From NCBI GenBank assembly GCA_030433115.1, contig JAUILH010000016.1, positions 1 to 44,479 on the forward strand: a DNA stretch of 44,479 nt, given 5' to 3'. Source of the DNA: Bacteroidia bacterium. Its GTDB lineage: Bacteria > Bacteroidota > Bacteroidia > Flavobacteriales_D > JAUILH01. How positions within the stretch are numbered: position 1 is the stretch's first letter; each line of letters opens with the position of its first letter. Under the pieces are notes generated by a model, which worked only from the letters and a program-made list of their open reading frames with translations, was not told the DNA's origin and ran no database searches. This document shows, in pieces, positions 1-10,515 of the stretch. Position numbers and translations under genes: made by a program.

Positions 1-2
1 AT

Positions 3-3000
3 TCAAAAACAACATCTGAAGAGTGTAAATATGACATTGTTTTACCTGCATTTACTTTTTTACCTCAGTCTCCAGATAGTACGGATGTGGTGATCGTTCC
101 ACCACTATGCAGAGATTCGACAAATGGTCAAATTCAGATCACAGATGTTTGGGAAGGTGGTGTAAGTGATCAAAACTCTCAATACACCTATACACTTAGA
201 GATCAGGACACCATTCAGGTATGGAATATTCCAGCGACTTCTTCCTCAGATTACCCTGTGACTTTTTCAGGATTGGCACCAGGAGACTACTTCTTGTCCA
301 TTGAAAATGTACATTTCTGCACCACCGCTGAGGTTCAATATACAGTTCCCAACCCAGCACAATTCACTAGTTCATTCTCAGGAATCATTAACAACAATTG
401 TTTTGGAGATAATCAAGGTAGTGTTCAGCTGTCTTCTACCAATGGGACTCCACCATATGCATATACACTTTACGATTCAGGAGGATCTGTTTATGGGCTC
501 ATTAATTCAACAAATTCTTCAGTCACCATGTCTTTGTTACCCGCAGACACATACTCTGCCACAGTTGATGATGCCAATAATTGTCCTGCCATACCAGATA
601 GCTTGTCCAACATTGTAATCACTGAACCAACTAAACTTCAAGGCTTTGTGCTTAGTATCTCTGATGTGTCTTGTTTTAATGAAAGTAATGGTGGTTTTGA
701 TCTGTTTGCTACAGGTGGAACCGGGGCACTAGAGTATAGCTCAAATGCTGGAGCGAGCTGGCAACCATCTAACAGCTTTACTGGTTTAACTGCGGGAGTC
801 TACAACATCAGCATTCGAGATGCGAATCTTTGCCAATGGGACAGTACAGTAACAGTGATGGAACCAAGTACAGCAGTGGCAATTGACGTTGTTAGTACAA
901 GCCATGCCGGTTGTTTTGGAGAAGCTTCTGGGGAACTTGTTTTAGATGGAATTGGAGGAAGCCCCATGACCGGAGGGAGCTACAGATTCTACTTAGATGG
1001 ATTCCAAGGCGATCCTGACATGGATAAAACAGGTGTTCCATCGGTGACTTTGACCAATATCCCTGCAGGAACCTATGATGTTTATGTTGAAGACGACAGC
1101 GCTTGTACAAGTCAACAGTCTGTAACTATCAATCAACCTGCTCAACTGGATTTGACAATGCTCAACCAGATACCGCCTTCCTGCCCAGGTGCCAGTGATG
1201 GAAGTATTCAAGTTCAAGCTATTGGAGGCACTCCCCCTTATGAATTTTCAACTGATGGTGTTGTTTGGGAGACCGACTCAATATTGACATTCACGGCAAC
1301 CAGTTTAGCTCAAGGGAGTCACACATTTTACATTCGAGATGCCAATTTTAGTGGAAACACGTCATATTGTTATAATATTCAGTCCTACTCACTCAACGAT
1401 CCCCCCTCTTTGGCTGCGAGCATGGTTGTTACAGATGTAGACTGTTTTGGCAACTCCACTGGAAGCATAGTTTCGAATATTACCGGAGGAACAGGTTCAG
1501 TATCAAATTACACCTTCGAATGGAGAATTAACGGGCAATCTACTGTAATAGACAGCAATGAGGATTTGATATCCTATCCGGCAGGAGATTACGAACTCAC
1601 TGTATTTGATGAGAATGCTTGTTCCATGACTTTCCCCTTTGAAACCATATCAGAACCAACAGAACTCATTTTTACAAGTATTTTCACAACTACAGCAACT
1701 TGTTCTGGACATAATGATGGAGATATCACGATGGCGGGATCAGGAGGTACTGGTGCTTTAGAATTTTCAATAGACGCCACTAATTTTTTCCCGACCAGTA
1801 CATTTCTTTCACTGCTTCCCGGCAATTATACTTGCACCATTCAAGATGCAAACGGTTGTTTGATAGATAGTACAGTACTAGTAGACTCTGTAGTCGTAGA
1901 GCAATATTATACAATAGATTCTATAGATTGTGCCGGAGGAACAGGAACAATCACCGTAAACAGTCTTTATGGATCATTACCATACTCGTACCATTACTTT
2001 AATGGTTCGTGGAACACGCAAGGATTAAATATCATTTCAGGATTAAGCACCGGAAACTATCAATTGGTAACGGTTGACAATAACAATTGTCCATCTGATA
2101 CTGCCACAGTAGTACTCACGGAGCCAAGTATATTAAGCGGAATTACAAGTCTGGATGCTCAAGACCAATGCGCTTTGAATATTGGAATGGCCTCAATTAG
2201 CTCTTCAGGTGGAACACCTCCTTACTCTGAGAATTGGTTCGATAGCAATCTTCAAACGATTAATCCCTTGTCTCTAGAAACGGGTTGGGCTTATGTTGAA
2301 GTTACTGACTCAAAAGGTTGTACCTATCTTGATTCAGTGAACGTCACTAGCTTACCAAATCCAAGTTTGGCGATTAATGTAGTGGATACCTCACATTGTT
2401 CTATGTCTGACGGCTCACTGTGGGTTGATGTAATTGCTAATGGAAATGCGCCCTATTCCTATTTGTGGGATGATGTGAGTGCTCAGACGAATGATACAGC
2501 AGTTTCTCTTACCGCCGGAACTTACTCTGTTACAGTGACCGATAATATCGGATGTGTCGTCTCCGAGAGCTACTCTTTAGTTGATGGCACCCCAGTAAGT
2601 ACGTCCATGGTTCATTTTATCAATTCTACTTGTGGAAATGCAGATGGAGAACTCGGCGTATCAATTTCTGGAGGTGTTGCGCCCTATTCTGTTCAATGGA
2701 ACGATCCAGGGATGCAAACCACGGATACGGCTTTTGCCATTGCTTCCGGACTCTATACAATAACCGTCACCGATGATGTAGGTTGCTCATACCCATTTGT
2801 ATACAGCATGACTGACTTAAGCGCTCCTACGATTGATAGTGTTGTTCTGTATAAGTCGTATTGCAATCTTCCAACTGGTGCAGCCAAAGTCTATGCCACT
2901 GGTGGCACCCAACCATACGATTTCGAATGGCAAGACAATTTGGGCACAAACCTTGGCGTTTTGGTCGATACAATTTCCGGTTTGGCAGCAAATAATTATT

Positions 3001-4781
3001 TCGTTCAAGTGACAGATCAGGGAGGATGTATAGTCTCGGCGCCATTTGCAATAGAAGATGATACCTTACTAACCCCAACACTATCATTTGTCTCTCTTGA
3101 TAGTTCCGCTTGTGGAAAACCAATTGGTGAAATCACAGTTCAAATGACAGGTGGTGATATGCCATATTCTTTTCTTTGGTCATCAAGCATTAATGATACC
3201 TTACCCACAGTAGACAGCCTATTTGCAGGCACATACAATGTTATAGCAGAAGACAATAAAGGCTGCCAGGAGACTATGTCGTTTAGCATTGTTGATAAGG
3301 TGACGCCTAGCTTAAACCTGGTAAATATTACACCAGCCGACTGTGGGGTTAATAATGGTGCTTCAACAGTGAGTGTTAATAATGGAAAAGCACCATATAC
3401 ATTTGTTTGGAACGATCCGGCACTTCAAACAACCGCCACTGCCAACTCTCTGAATGCCGGTACCTATCAAGTATACGCTATTGATGCCGATAGCTGCTAT
3501 TCGGATACACTCACTATCGTGGTCAACACCAATAACCCCATCATAATCACACAAACTGATTTCGTTTCACCAAGTTGTCATGATTCTAACGATGGTGAAG
3601 TAGAAATAAGTATTTCTGGTGGTGTTAGTCCATACTTCTCTAATTGGTCGACGGGAGAAACAGATACAATGCGTGTATACAATCTTCCAGCTGGCTTGCA
3701 TTACGTGATAGTGAATGATGGATTTGGATGTGAAGATTCTTTATCTTTCGTGGTAACAGCTCCTAATCAACTAATGGTCAATAATATCTTATTGACCGAA
3801 CCAAGTTGTGCGGGGAATTGTGATGGACAAATTCAGATCAGTACAAGTGGAGGAAGTGCTCCAGTTAATACAAGCTGGGACAATGGAACCCCAGGCTTAT
3901 TGAATACGGCACTTTGTACAGGAAATCATCAGGTGACTCTGACAGACAACAATGGCTGCACCTCTGATTCTACCCTATTTTTAGGAGAACCAGCTCCCAT
4001 CACCAGTATTGGTGTACCCGATAGCAATACGATTTGTGTAGGCCAGATCTTTGAGATAGACTTATCAGCTCAATATAACAGTTCCACCTGGGGAGGAGAC
4101 AATGGTTACAGCGCTACTGGGGAAATAGTTGCATTAGATCAAGCAGGGCAATATTGGGTAAATACCTTTACCAACGCGGGGTGTGAGGTCAATGACACGT
4201 TCAACATTGCAACTTCCAACGATCTTTTACAAGCTAATTTTGTAGTCCCCTCTGCCACAATTATAAGTGATACAGTTGTTGCGGTTGATGTTACCTGGCC
4301 ATTACCAGAAACTAACCAATGGATATATATAGACTCTGTCACAGACATCATAGATTCCTCCATGTCAGATAGAATTGAATTCTCATTTAATCAGGTTGGC
4401 ACATTTCCAATTACACTTTACACTACGCTAGCTCAATGTTCGGATAGTATTACAAAGCACATTGAAGTTTATGCTGACTCGGCACAATTTAATCAAGGGC
4501 AACGACCAGTAGACAACATTGATAAAATATTAGAAGTTCTGCTCTACCCCAACCCAAATAATGGAATATTTACAGTGACCGTTGAGCTGGATACAATAGA
4601 AACGGTTGTTCTCAGTGTTCATGACATTCTCAATGGGTCAACTTATGACACACAAACTCAATCAGGGCAGGATGATTATACGTTCAGCTTCAACTTATTA
4701 AATCTTAATCCAGGCGTATATATCGTGAGGCTTTACGCATTCGGAGAATATAGGATGTTCAAATTTATCATAACGAATTAG
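3..4781 (+). CDS. SprB-repeat giant surface adhesin with T9SS type A sorting domain (5' partial)
   Basis: The frame is open from base 3, so the true start lies upstream; 1592 residues are visible. From about base 100 to 4010 there are some 16 diverged repeats of 75-90 residues, each opening with a Cys and a small acidic/Gly stretch (for example CPGASDGSI) followed by GGTPPY and an aromatic turn: the SprB repeat. Two beta-sandwich-like segments follow (about 4020-4500). The last ~75 residues form a type A sorting domain (LYPNPNNGIF, then LNPGVYIVRLYAFGEYRMFKFIITN split at its middle: LNPGVYIVRL and FKFIITN). Proteins of this kind cross the outer membrane by T9SS and act as adhesins, for example in gliding. 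Its TAG stop shares one base with the next GTG start, so the genes are probably co-translated. Exact function unknown. Confidence 0.9.
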   Translation, partial: SKTTSEECKYDIVLPAFTFLPQSPDSTDVVIVPPLCRDSTNGQIQITDVWEGGVSDQNSQYTYTLRDQDTIQVWNIPATSSSDYPVTFSGLAPGDYFLSIENVHFCTTAEVQYTVPNPAQFTSSFSGIINNNCFGDNQGSVQLSSTNGTPPYAYTLYDSGGSVYGLINSTNSSVTMSLLPADTYSATVDDANNCPAIPDSLSNIVITEPTKLQGFVLSISDVSCFNESNGGFDLFATGGTGALEYSSNAGASWQPSNSFTGLTAGVYNISIRDANLCQWDSTVTVMEPSTAVAIDVVSTSHAGCFGEASGELVLDGIGGSPMTGGSYRFYLDGFQGDPDMDKTGVPSVTLTNIPAGTYDVYVEDDSACTSQQSVTINQPAQLDLTMLNQIPPSCPGASDGSIQVQAIGGTPPYEFSTDGVVWETDSILTFTATSLAQGSHTFYIRDANFSGNTSYCYNIQSYSLNDPPSLAASMVVTDVDCFGNSTGSIVSNITGGTGSVSNYTFEWRINGQSTVIDSNEDLISYPAGDYELTVFDENACSMTFPFETISEPTELIFTSIFTTTATCSGHNDGDITMAGSGGTGALEFSIDATNFFPTSTFLSLLPGNYTCTIQDANGCLIDSTVLVDSVVVEQYYTIDSIDCAGGTGTITVNSLYGSLPYSYHYFNGSWNTQGLNIISGLSTGNYQLVTVDNNNCPSDTATVVLTEPSILSGITSLDAQDQCALNIGMASISSSGGTPPYSENWFDSNLQTINPLSLETGWAYVEVTDSKGCTYLDSVNVTSLPNPSLAINVVDTSHCSMSDGSLWVDVIANGNAPYSYLWDDVSAQTNDTAVSLTAGTYSVTVTDNIGCVVSESYSLVDGTPVSTSMVHFINSTCGNADGELGVSISGGVAPYSVQWNDPGMQTTDTAFAIASGLYTITVTDDVGCSYPFVYSMTDLSAPTIDSVVLYKSYCNLPTGAAKVYATGGTQPYDFEWQDNLGTNLGVLVDTISGLAANNYFVQVTDQGGCIVSAPFAIEDDTLLTPTLSFVSLDSSACGKPIGEITVQMTGGDMPYSFLWSSSINDTLPTVDSLFAGTYNVIAEDNKGCQETMSFSIVDKVTPSLNLVNITPADCGVNNGASTVSVNNGKAPYTFVWNDPALQTTATANSLNAGTYQVYAIDADSCYSDTLTIVVNTNNPIIITQTDFVSPSCHDSNDGEVEISISGGVSPYFSNWSTGETDTMRVYNLPAGLHYVIVNDGFGCEDSLSFVVTAPNQLMVNNILLTEPSCAGNCDGQIQISTSGGSAPVNTSWDNGTPGLLNTALCTGNHQVTLTDNNGCTSDSTLFLGEPAPITSIGVPDSNTICVGQIFEIDLSAQYNSSTWGGDNGYSATGEIVALDQAGQYWVNTFTNAGCEVNDTFNIATSNDLLQANFVVPSATIISDTVVAVDVTWPLPETNQWIYIDSVTDIIDSSMSDRIEFSFNQVGTFPITLYTTLAQCSDSITKHIEVYADSAQFNQGQRPVDNIDKILEVLLYPNPNNGIFTVTVELDTIETVVLSVHDILNGSTYDTQTQSGQDDYTFSFNLLNLNPGVYIVRLYAFGEYRMFKFIITN

Positions 4782-6985
4782 TGAGAAAACTCCTGATCAT
4801 ATTGATTCTTTTGTGTGCCCCGGTTAAAGCCTGGCTGCAAACCTATCCGGTTACATCCAACGTGATATTAATCCCTCCGTATTCATTAAGATTAAGTGAT
4901 TATGCAGATCCGTCAAGTAATAATCTAATGATTAATTTGACATTGAATGATTTATCGGTTCCGGCATATGATGTCAGGATGAAGATTTATATTAAAAGTT
5001 CCTCTGTAATTATCAGCACTAAAGATAATTGGCTTCCCCCTCCCATTACTTTGCAAGGCGGATTTACGAATCAATTATCCGGAGCTGATTTAATGCAGTA
5101 TTTAGATCCTGCCAATTTAGAGTTTCAGGGGATCACTCAAACTCAATTTCAGCAAACCGGACTTTTACCGGAAGGTGTTTATCAATTTAGTGTGGAAGTT
5201 TATGACTACAATGTAAATACCCTAGTGTCTAATTCGGGAAATACCGCAGCATGGCTCATACTCAACGACCCTCCATTACTCAATTTACCTCTTAATCAAG
5301 ACAAACCCACCGCCACGGATCCTCAGAACTTAGTTTTTCAATGGACTCCGAGACATACTGGTTCTCCGAATTCGGCTTTCAGTACAGAGCATGAGTTCGA
5401 ACTTTTTGAAATATGGCCTTCAGGGGCTGATCCCAATAATGCAGCACTGTCTTCTCCTCCAATTTACACTGCCATAACTAGTGCAAACACTCTAGTATAT
5501 GGTCCTGCAGAACCCCCTTTAGTTCCTGGACGAGAATACGCCTGGCGTGTTCAAGCAAGAGATGTGCTAAACAGAGATTTATTCAAAAACAACGGCTATT
5601 CAGAGGTATTCATGTTCAAGTTTGGCGATGAGTGTATATTGCCCACCAATATTTCTGCTCAAGCCATCAATGCTGAGAGGGTTAAAATTACCTGGACACC
5701 AGAGTTTGTGCACACAGGTTTTCAGATTGACTATAGACTACAAAGTCCGGGAGCAAGTTGGGCAACCACCACCAGTCTTACAAATTATGTTAACATCAAT
5801 AACTTGAGTCCCGGAGAGATCTATGAGTTTCGCGTGATGGGACAATGTGGAACGGTCTTAGGATCGGGGTCACCAATTGATACAGTAAGTACACCATCTG
5901 TCTCCCCTACTGCCTTTGCATGTCAACCATTAAATCCTAACCTTGACCTCATCAACCAAAACCTCATTCAGCAATTAAATCCGGGAGACGTCATTCATGC
6001 TGCTGACTTTGATGTTGAGATCATTTCTTCGAGCGATACAACTGGAGGCGCATTCAATGGTTTTGGTCGCATGGCCATTCCCATGCTAGACAACATCAAC
6101 TTATATGCGCAGCTGGTTAATGCCAAAATAAACACCGATTTGGTTCTAATCGATGGAAAAGTAGAATTACTAGGAGTTGAAAACCCAATTCCTGAGGATA
6201 TTAGAGATGATATTAATGATATGTTGGACGATATTGAGGATGGGTTGGATGATATAGGAGATCATCTTGACAATATTGATAACCTTGGTAGCTTAATTGT
6301 TGATCAATATTTGAAGAGTCCTTACATACCAGATACCCTAAAAGATAATATTCGGGATGCCCTGGACAATTTAATTGATGCCATAGAAAATGGTGATCAG
6401 GGACTTATAGACGCGGCTGTAGAGCAACTACAGGAACTAATAGACCAAGCCCAGGAAATACTGGACAATCTTGCCACTTTTCTGTCTGATTTAAAGGCCA
6501 TTGTTACTCAAAGCATTAATGATATGAGAGGTGATTCTGAATATGAAAAAGACTCTCTTGAAATGTCGGCTGACTCGCTCTCCATAATTTTACAGGACTC
6601 TTTGTACAATTTTAACGAACAGGAATTGATTCAATCTACTACATATGATAATGTTAATGTGCTGCACTATCAAAACGATGATATCATATCACACGACATT
6701 GATGACCCTAATTTGCCACCACCTGTCTTGTTTATTATGGATAAGTACAAGAAAATTATGGACCTCAAAAGAAGATATAGGTTTTTGACTTTCTTAGTAG
6801 AAAATGCAGACATGTTCCTAACACCAGGTTATCTGGACAATCTTGTTGCAGAGATAAAACAGGACATAGAAACTGTAGCAGTGCACCTCATTAATATGAT
6901 TGCAGAGGGAACAGACACTGAAGATGTCATCACATACGTGAAACAATATTTACTATCTAAAATAGAGGACAGTTATGTTGAATAA
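4781..6985 (+). CDS. Secreted fibronectin type III domain protein (possibly TANFOR-like)
   Basis: 734 residues from a GTG start at the TAGTG junction with the adhesin gene; the resulting N-terminus is a clear signal peptide (basic MRK, then a Leu/Ile core). Residues ~22-170 form a beta-rich region (motif PPYSLRLSDYA) that I associate with TANFOR-type proteins found near SprB-like genes; this name is from memory and unverified. Residues ~285-372 are a fibronectin type III domain (VKITWTP, GEIYEFRVMGQCG). Residues ~400-460 are beta-rich, and ~465 onward is an Asp-rich predicted helical or coiled-coil region (IRDDINDMLDDIEDGLDDI) to the end. No sorting domain is visible. The gene overlaps the next ATG by 11 bases. 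It may be an accessory or linker for the neighbouring surface proteins; that role is inferred from context. Confidence 0.75.
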   Translation: MRKLLIILILLCAPVKAWLQTYPVTSNVILIPPYSLRLSDYADPSSNNLMINLTLNDLSVPAYDVRMKIYIKSSSVIISTKDNWLPPPITLQGGFTNQLSGADLMQYLDPANLEFQGITQTQFQQTGLLPEGVYQFSVEVYDYNVNTLVSNSGNTAAWLILNDPPLLNLPLNQDKPTATDPQNLVFQWTPRHTGSPNSAFSTEHEFELFEIWPSGADPNNAALSSPPIYTAITSANTLVYGPAEPPLVPGREYAWRVQARDVLNRDLFKNNGYSEVFMFKFGDECILPTNISAQAINAERVKITWTPEFVHTGFQIDYRLQSPGASWATTTSLTNYVNINNLSPGEIYEFRVMGQCGTVLGSGSPIDTVSTPSVSPTAFACQPLNPNLDLINQNLIQQLNPGDVIHAADFDVEIISSSDTTGGAFNGFGRMAIPMLDNINLYAQLVNAKINTDLVLIDGKVELLGVENPIPEDIRDDINDMLDDIEDGLDDIGDHLDNIDNLGSLIVDQYLKSPYIPDTLKDNIRDALDNLIDAIENGDQGLIDAAVEQLQELIDQAQEILDNLATFLSDLKAIVTQSINDMRGDSEYEKDSLEMSADSLSIILQDSLYNFNEQELIQSTTYDNVNVLHYQNDDIISHDIDDPNLPPPVLFIMDKYKKIMDLKRRYRFLTFLVENADMFLTPGYLDNLVAEIKQDIETVAVHLINMIAEGTDTEDVITYVKQYLLSKIEDSYVE

Positions 6986-9900
6986 ATATTTGAATTATAT
7001 CATTCTTCTTATCCTCCTTGGTTTTGCAAATTCAACTTTCGGGATAAATGACGACATAGAAAGAAAAGCACAACTAATAGTCGAACAAATTCTAAAGAAT
7101 AGGACGTCAAAGAATCAAATTCGAGTTATAGACATTAGTCAATTGAATCCTGATGACAGAGTTATTCCGAGAGGTCGACCAATTATTGACGATCATGTTT
7201 ATTTGAATAATCTTGAAAATCAATTAATTCAACACAACGTTCAGAATGATGATGCAGCCATCATTTATGTTCTCCTCAACGGATATAAAATCAACGAACT
7301 GAAACCAATTTCGATCAACAGTGATTCACCAAACTCTGAACTTACCGTTGATGAAATTGATCAAACATACATTAATGAGAGAATTAAAGAAGAGGAAGAA
7401 GCATATACAGAAGAGCTATTCTCTGCGGTTCAGGCTGGTTTGGGGAACCTTGAGAGTTTTCTGGATTTTGATGACCCTGCTCTTGATGAAGCTCGCAGAT
7501 TGTGCATTATTAACATTAAGGCTTACTATAGCTTGGTTAAAGCAGAAAATGGAGGTCAATACCAAGTCGGGGAACAATATGTTAAGTCCGTGGCATTTGG
7601 AGACTATTTCAATCCACAAATAAAAACGTTTAAAGATAAAATCATTGAGGCAGGAGCCGCTGCAAATTTTCATATTCCAGGGCAAGCGGATAATAAAAAA
7701 ATAGCACTTAATAAATACGTGGAAGCTGCTAAGCAACTGCGGGGTAATGATTTTGTTGAAGGGATATGGCAGGATACCGAGCAAGATAGACTAGATGAAA
7801 ATAAGTGGAATCAGGAAGTCTCAGAATTGGCTTTGGCCATTAATGATTTATACAGTGGTGCCCATGCTGGGCATTATTGGAGTGACATTGATGGTATTAC
7901 ATCATTTTATTCACACCCCGAAATCTATGACTGGGCGTGGGCAAACAATGGAGTAAAGCTTAAAACATGGCTATTCGATCGACTCAGTAAACTCAAGACT
8001 GCTTCAGACGTTCGTATCATAACAGTGCATAAAGAACTGCCTTTTTATGTACCAAGTTCCCTGAATGTACAAAACAATCTTAGCACATTGATTACTGAGG
8101 CTATTGAGGCTTCATTAGCAGAATTAAATGACAACCTTATAATATTATTCAATTTCAGAGTAGTTACACCAAACAATCCATCTTTAACTATTGCGTATAC
8201 CTATGTATCGTCAGGACCTCAAGTCCATCCTTATAAAGACCTTATAAAAGGTGTAAAATACGATAATGAGTTAAGCGGACTTTACGACATTTTCATCGCT
8301 CTACCAAAATATTACAGAGAATTTAGATTCCTCATTAGACCTGACGGTCAAATCCTGGAATCCGTAATCGAAAACAAAGCTTATCCTGGTGAAGAACTTT
8401 TTAAAACGTGCAAGCTCTATGTTCATAAAGAGATACCACATAATGAAGGTTGGGGTGGTATGAATTGTATTGAATTTGCGTGTGAAGAATTAAGCAGACC
8501 CGATAATACAATTATTGCTCCGAAACATTGGGACCAAATGTATGAAAGACATCCTTTACAGGCAACGATTATGCAAATGCAAAGGGAGGGTATGTACAAT
8601 ACAACTGATTTACCTGATGGCGTCATTGACCAGACCTGTAGTTATCTTAAAGGGAAATTTGAGGAGTGTTTATACAGAGCCTCAAATAACGAAAATTCCG
8701 AGTACGCGATTTTTGAACCAGAGCAGGTTAAACATGAAAAAATCCTCCTTTTAGGGGATGCCAGGTTTTATGTAAAATACACCTTAAATAAATACCTCCG
8801 GAACTTCTATAATTACCACAAATTGAATAAATGGCACGAATCCATAGACCCTACTTCTCCTGCGGTAGGAATGTTGGTAGTGCAAAATATCCCACAAGAA
8901 ATAAAGGACCTGGACCTTCTTATTCTTGATGGTATTTCATTGTTAGCATCAGCAGTTGAAGCAGATTTCTTCGTCGAATTTATTGCCATGTCATGGAGCG
9001 CTGCTACCGGACGCTATGAACAATCAGCAGAATATGCCATGTGGATGGCGATACCTGGGGGAACTATCTTGTTATCCAAAATGTTTATAAGAGGTTATAA
9101 GCACGGGGTTAAGTTTGTCAGAAAATTTAAATATGGGGGAACTGTGCCTTCATCTGTATGGGATAAGACAGAAATTGCTTTGAAATCAGATTTAGACGCA
9201 TTTTTTTCAAGTAAAAACCTACTCAATCAAGGAAAAGTATATAACAAAAATGTTTCATCTGGTTTAAACGGTGCTCAAGAAATAGCAGAGTACAATTCAA
9301 CGCTTGGTTCTTTGACCATAAAAGAAGAAAAATTCATTACCAACACTGATCTAATTGATAAAAACGTTCCGGAAATCACAATTCACAAAAGTGATAATTT
9401 GCCAATTGTTATTTCCAAACTAGATGGCGCAGCAGAGGTAATGAAGATTGCTGTAGGTCTGGTAAAAAAGACAGATGGGACATGGGGACTAGTTAGAAAG
9501 TCCGAATTTGCCGGAACTTATTTGGGAGAGAAAGTAGAAGTCTTAAAATCGATTCTTACAGGAAGCAAAATTAATTACAGTCACTTATCAGACCAAACTC
9601 TAAAAACACTAGGCGACCTTCATTATTCAGATAATATTTTTGGTTCTCAAAATACTTCTAAAATTAGTCAAATATCTAGAGAGGCTAAAATTGGAAATCA
9701 AACCGTTACTAAGCAAGAAGCTTTTCTCCACGACCTAGCCAATAACAGCTCGTTTAGAAGTAAAATGTTGGATAATGGTGGGCAGATTAAACCAACTGAA
9801 TTAGATGCATGGACCGCAGTAGCATTTTATAGTGAAACCCACAGAGTTAACATAAATCTTATAGATGATCTTGTCAGTGTGCTAGATAAACCTGGAGACT

Positions 9901-10511
9901 TAGTGACAAAATCCAAGCTTCAAAACGTACTTTTTCACGCATATACCATTGGTCCAAAGGTTTCTGTGGATATACTAGAAATTGGAGATGCTCTGAAGAA
10001 ATTAAGTGCCATGCATGATGCACAAATTCCAGGTGCCAAATCTGTAATCTCTTCTTTGTGTCATCCAAAAAAGTCATTTTCACAAGGTGCATTTGGGCAA
10101 ATTCGATTCGCTAAATCAAAAAATTGGCAGGGTATCTCGGCCTTTGAAAGCTCAGTGGACATATCCGGCACAACCAGGCGATATGATGTTATTTGGCAAG
10201 GGAAACAAATTGAGCTTAAAAACTATAGTGTTAAGGTAGATGAGGTAAGTTTTACAAATCAAATCTCTAGAGATTCTAAAGAAATAAATTTAGATATTGA
10301 TATACCTAATGACATTGGAAATAAACGTTGGTATTTTTTAAATAATGATTTATATCCTAATGGGGATATTGACTTTCGGGCAAGTTTGCAAAATGCTTTT
10401 ACTGGCAATGGAAAATACGCGGGTAAAGTTGATATTGATAAAATAGAAGATGCAGGTTTTGATGATCTTGAAGATTTTCTTAACTCAAATTTTTTCAACT
10501 TAATAGATTGA
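6975..10511 (+). CDS. Candidate secreted polymorphic toxin with C-terminal REase-fold nuclease domain
   Basis: 1178 residues. The ATG inside the end of the upstream gene gives a good signal peptide (~1-23). Residues 24-640 match no family I recognise. Residues 645-696 form a hydrophobic segment (LLILDGISLLASAVEADFF, later YEQSAEYAMWMAIPGG) resembling the 'pre-toxin' stretch ahead of toxin tips in polymorphic toxins. The C-terminus carries a PD-(D/E)XK-like signature: RRYD with D1071, a beta-turn, then IELK with E1080 and K1082, and a possible helical Glu at E1058. That predicts a restriction-endonuclease-like DNase. There is no T9SS sorting domain at the C-terminus. Four bases downstream begins a cytoplasmic propeller gene, a good immunity candidate. 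Toxin function and secretion route are inferred. An adhesion-only role cannot be excluded. Confidence 0.7.
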   Translation: MLNKYLNYIILLILLGFANSTFGINDDIERKAQLIVEQILKNRTSKNQIRVIDISQLNPDDRVIPRGRPIIDDHVYLNNLENQLIQHNVQNDDAAIIYVLLNGYKINELKPISINSDSPNSELTVDEIDQTYINERIKEEEEAYTEELFSAVQAGLGNLESFLDFDDPALDEARRLCIINIKAYYSLVKAENGGQYQVGEQYVKSVAFGDYFNPQIKTFKDKIIEAGAAANFHIPGQADNKKIALNKYVEAAKQLRGNDFVEGIWQDTEQDRLDENKWNQEVSELALAINDLYSGAHAGHYWSDIDGITSFYSHPEIYDWAWANNGVKLKTWLFDRLSKLKTASDVRIITVHKELPFYVPSSLNVQNNLSTLITEAIEASLAELNDNLIILFNFRVVTPNNPSLTIAYTYVSSGPQVHPYKDLIKGVKYDNELSGLYDIFIALPKYYREFRFLIRPDGQILESVIENKAYPGEELFKTCKLYVHKEIPHNEGWGGMNCIEFACEELSRPDNTIIAPKHWDQMYERHPLQATIMQMQREGMYNTTDLPDGVIDQTCSYLKGKFEECLYRASNNENSEYAIFEPEQVKHEKILLLGDARFYVKYTLNKYLRNFYNYHKLNKWHESIDPTSPAVGMLVVQNIPQEIKDLDLLILDGISLLASAVEADFFVEFIAMSWSAATGRYEQSAEYAMWMAIPGGTILLSKMFIRGYKHGVKFVRKFKYGGTVPSSVWDKTEIALKSDLDAFFSSKNLLNQGKVYNKNVSSGLNGAQEIAEYNSTLGSLTIKEEKFITNTDLIDKNVPEITIHKSDNLPIVISKLDGAAEVMKIAVGLVKKTDGTWGLVRKSEFAGTYLGEKVEVLKSILTGSKINYSHLSDQTLKTLGDLHYSDNIFGSQNTSKISQISREAKIGNQTVTKQEAFLHDLANNSSFRSKMLDNGGQIKPTELDAWTAVAFYSETHRVNINLIDDLVSVLDKPGDLVTKSKLQNVLFHAYTIGPKVSVDILEIGDALKKLSAMHDAQIPGAKSVISSLCHPKKSFSQGAFGQIRFAKSKNWQGISAFESSVDISGTTRRYDVIWQGKQIELKNYSVKVDEVSFTNQISRDSKEINLDIDIPNDIGNKRWYFLNNDLYPNGDIDFRASLQNAFTGNGKYAGKVDIDKIEDAGFDDLEDFLNSNFFNLID

Positions 10512-10515
10512 GCAA

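Noticed and set aside
87-4781. Adhesin gene starting at the GTG at 87
   Set aside because: The frame stays open upstream to base 3 with a similar residue pattern, so this is an internal codon of a longer gene.
6975-6985. The third operon gene as a frameshifted continuation of the FN3 gene
   Set aside because: It has its own ATG and a clear signal peptide, and the FN3 frame ends cleanly; overlap is 11 bases, typical of coupled genes.
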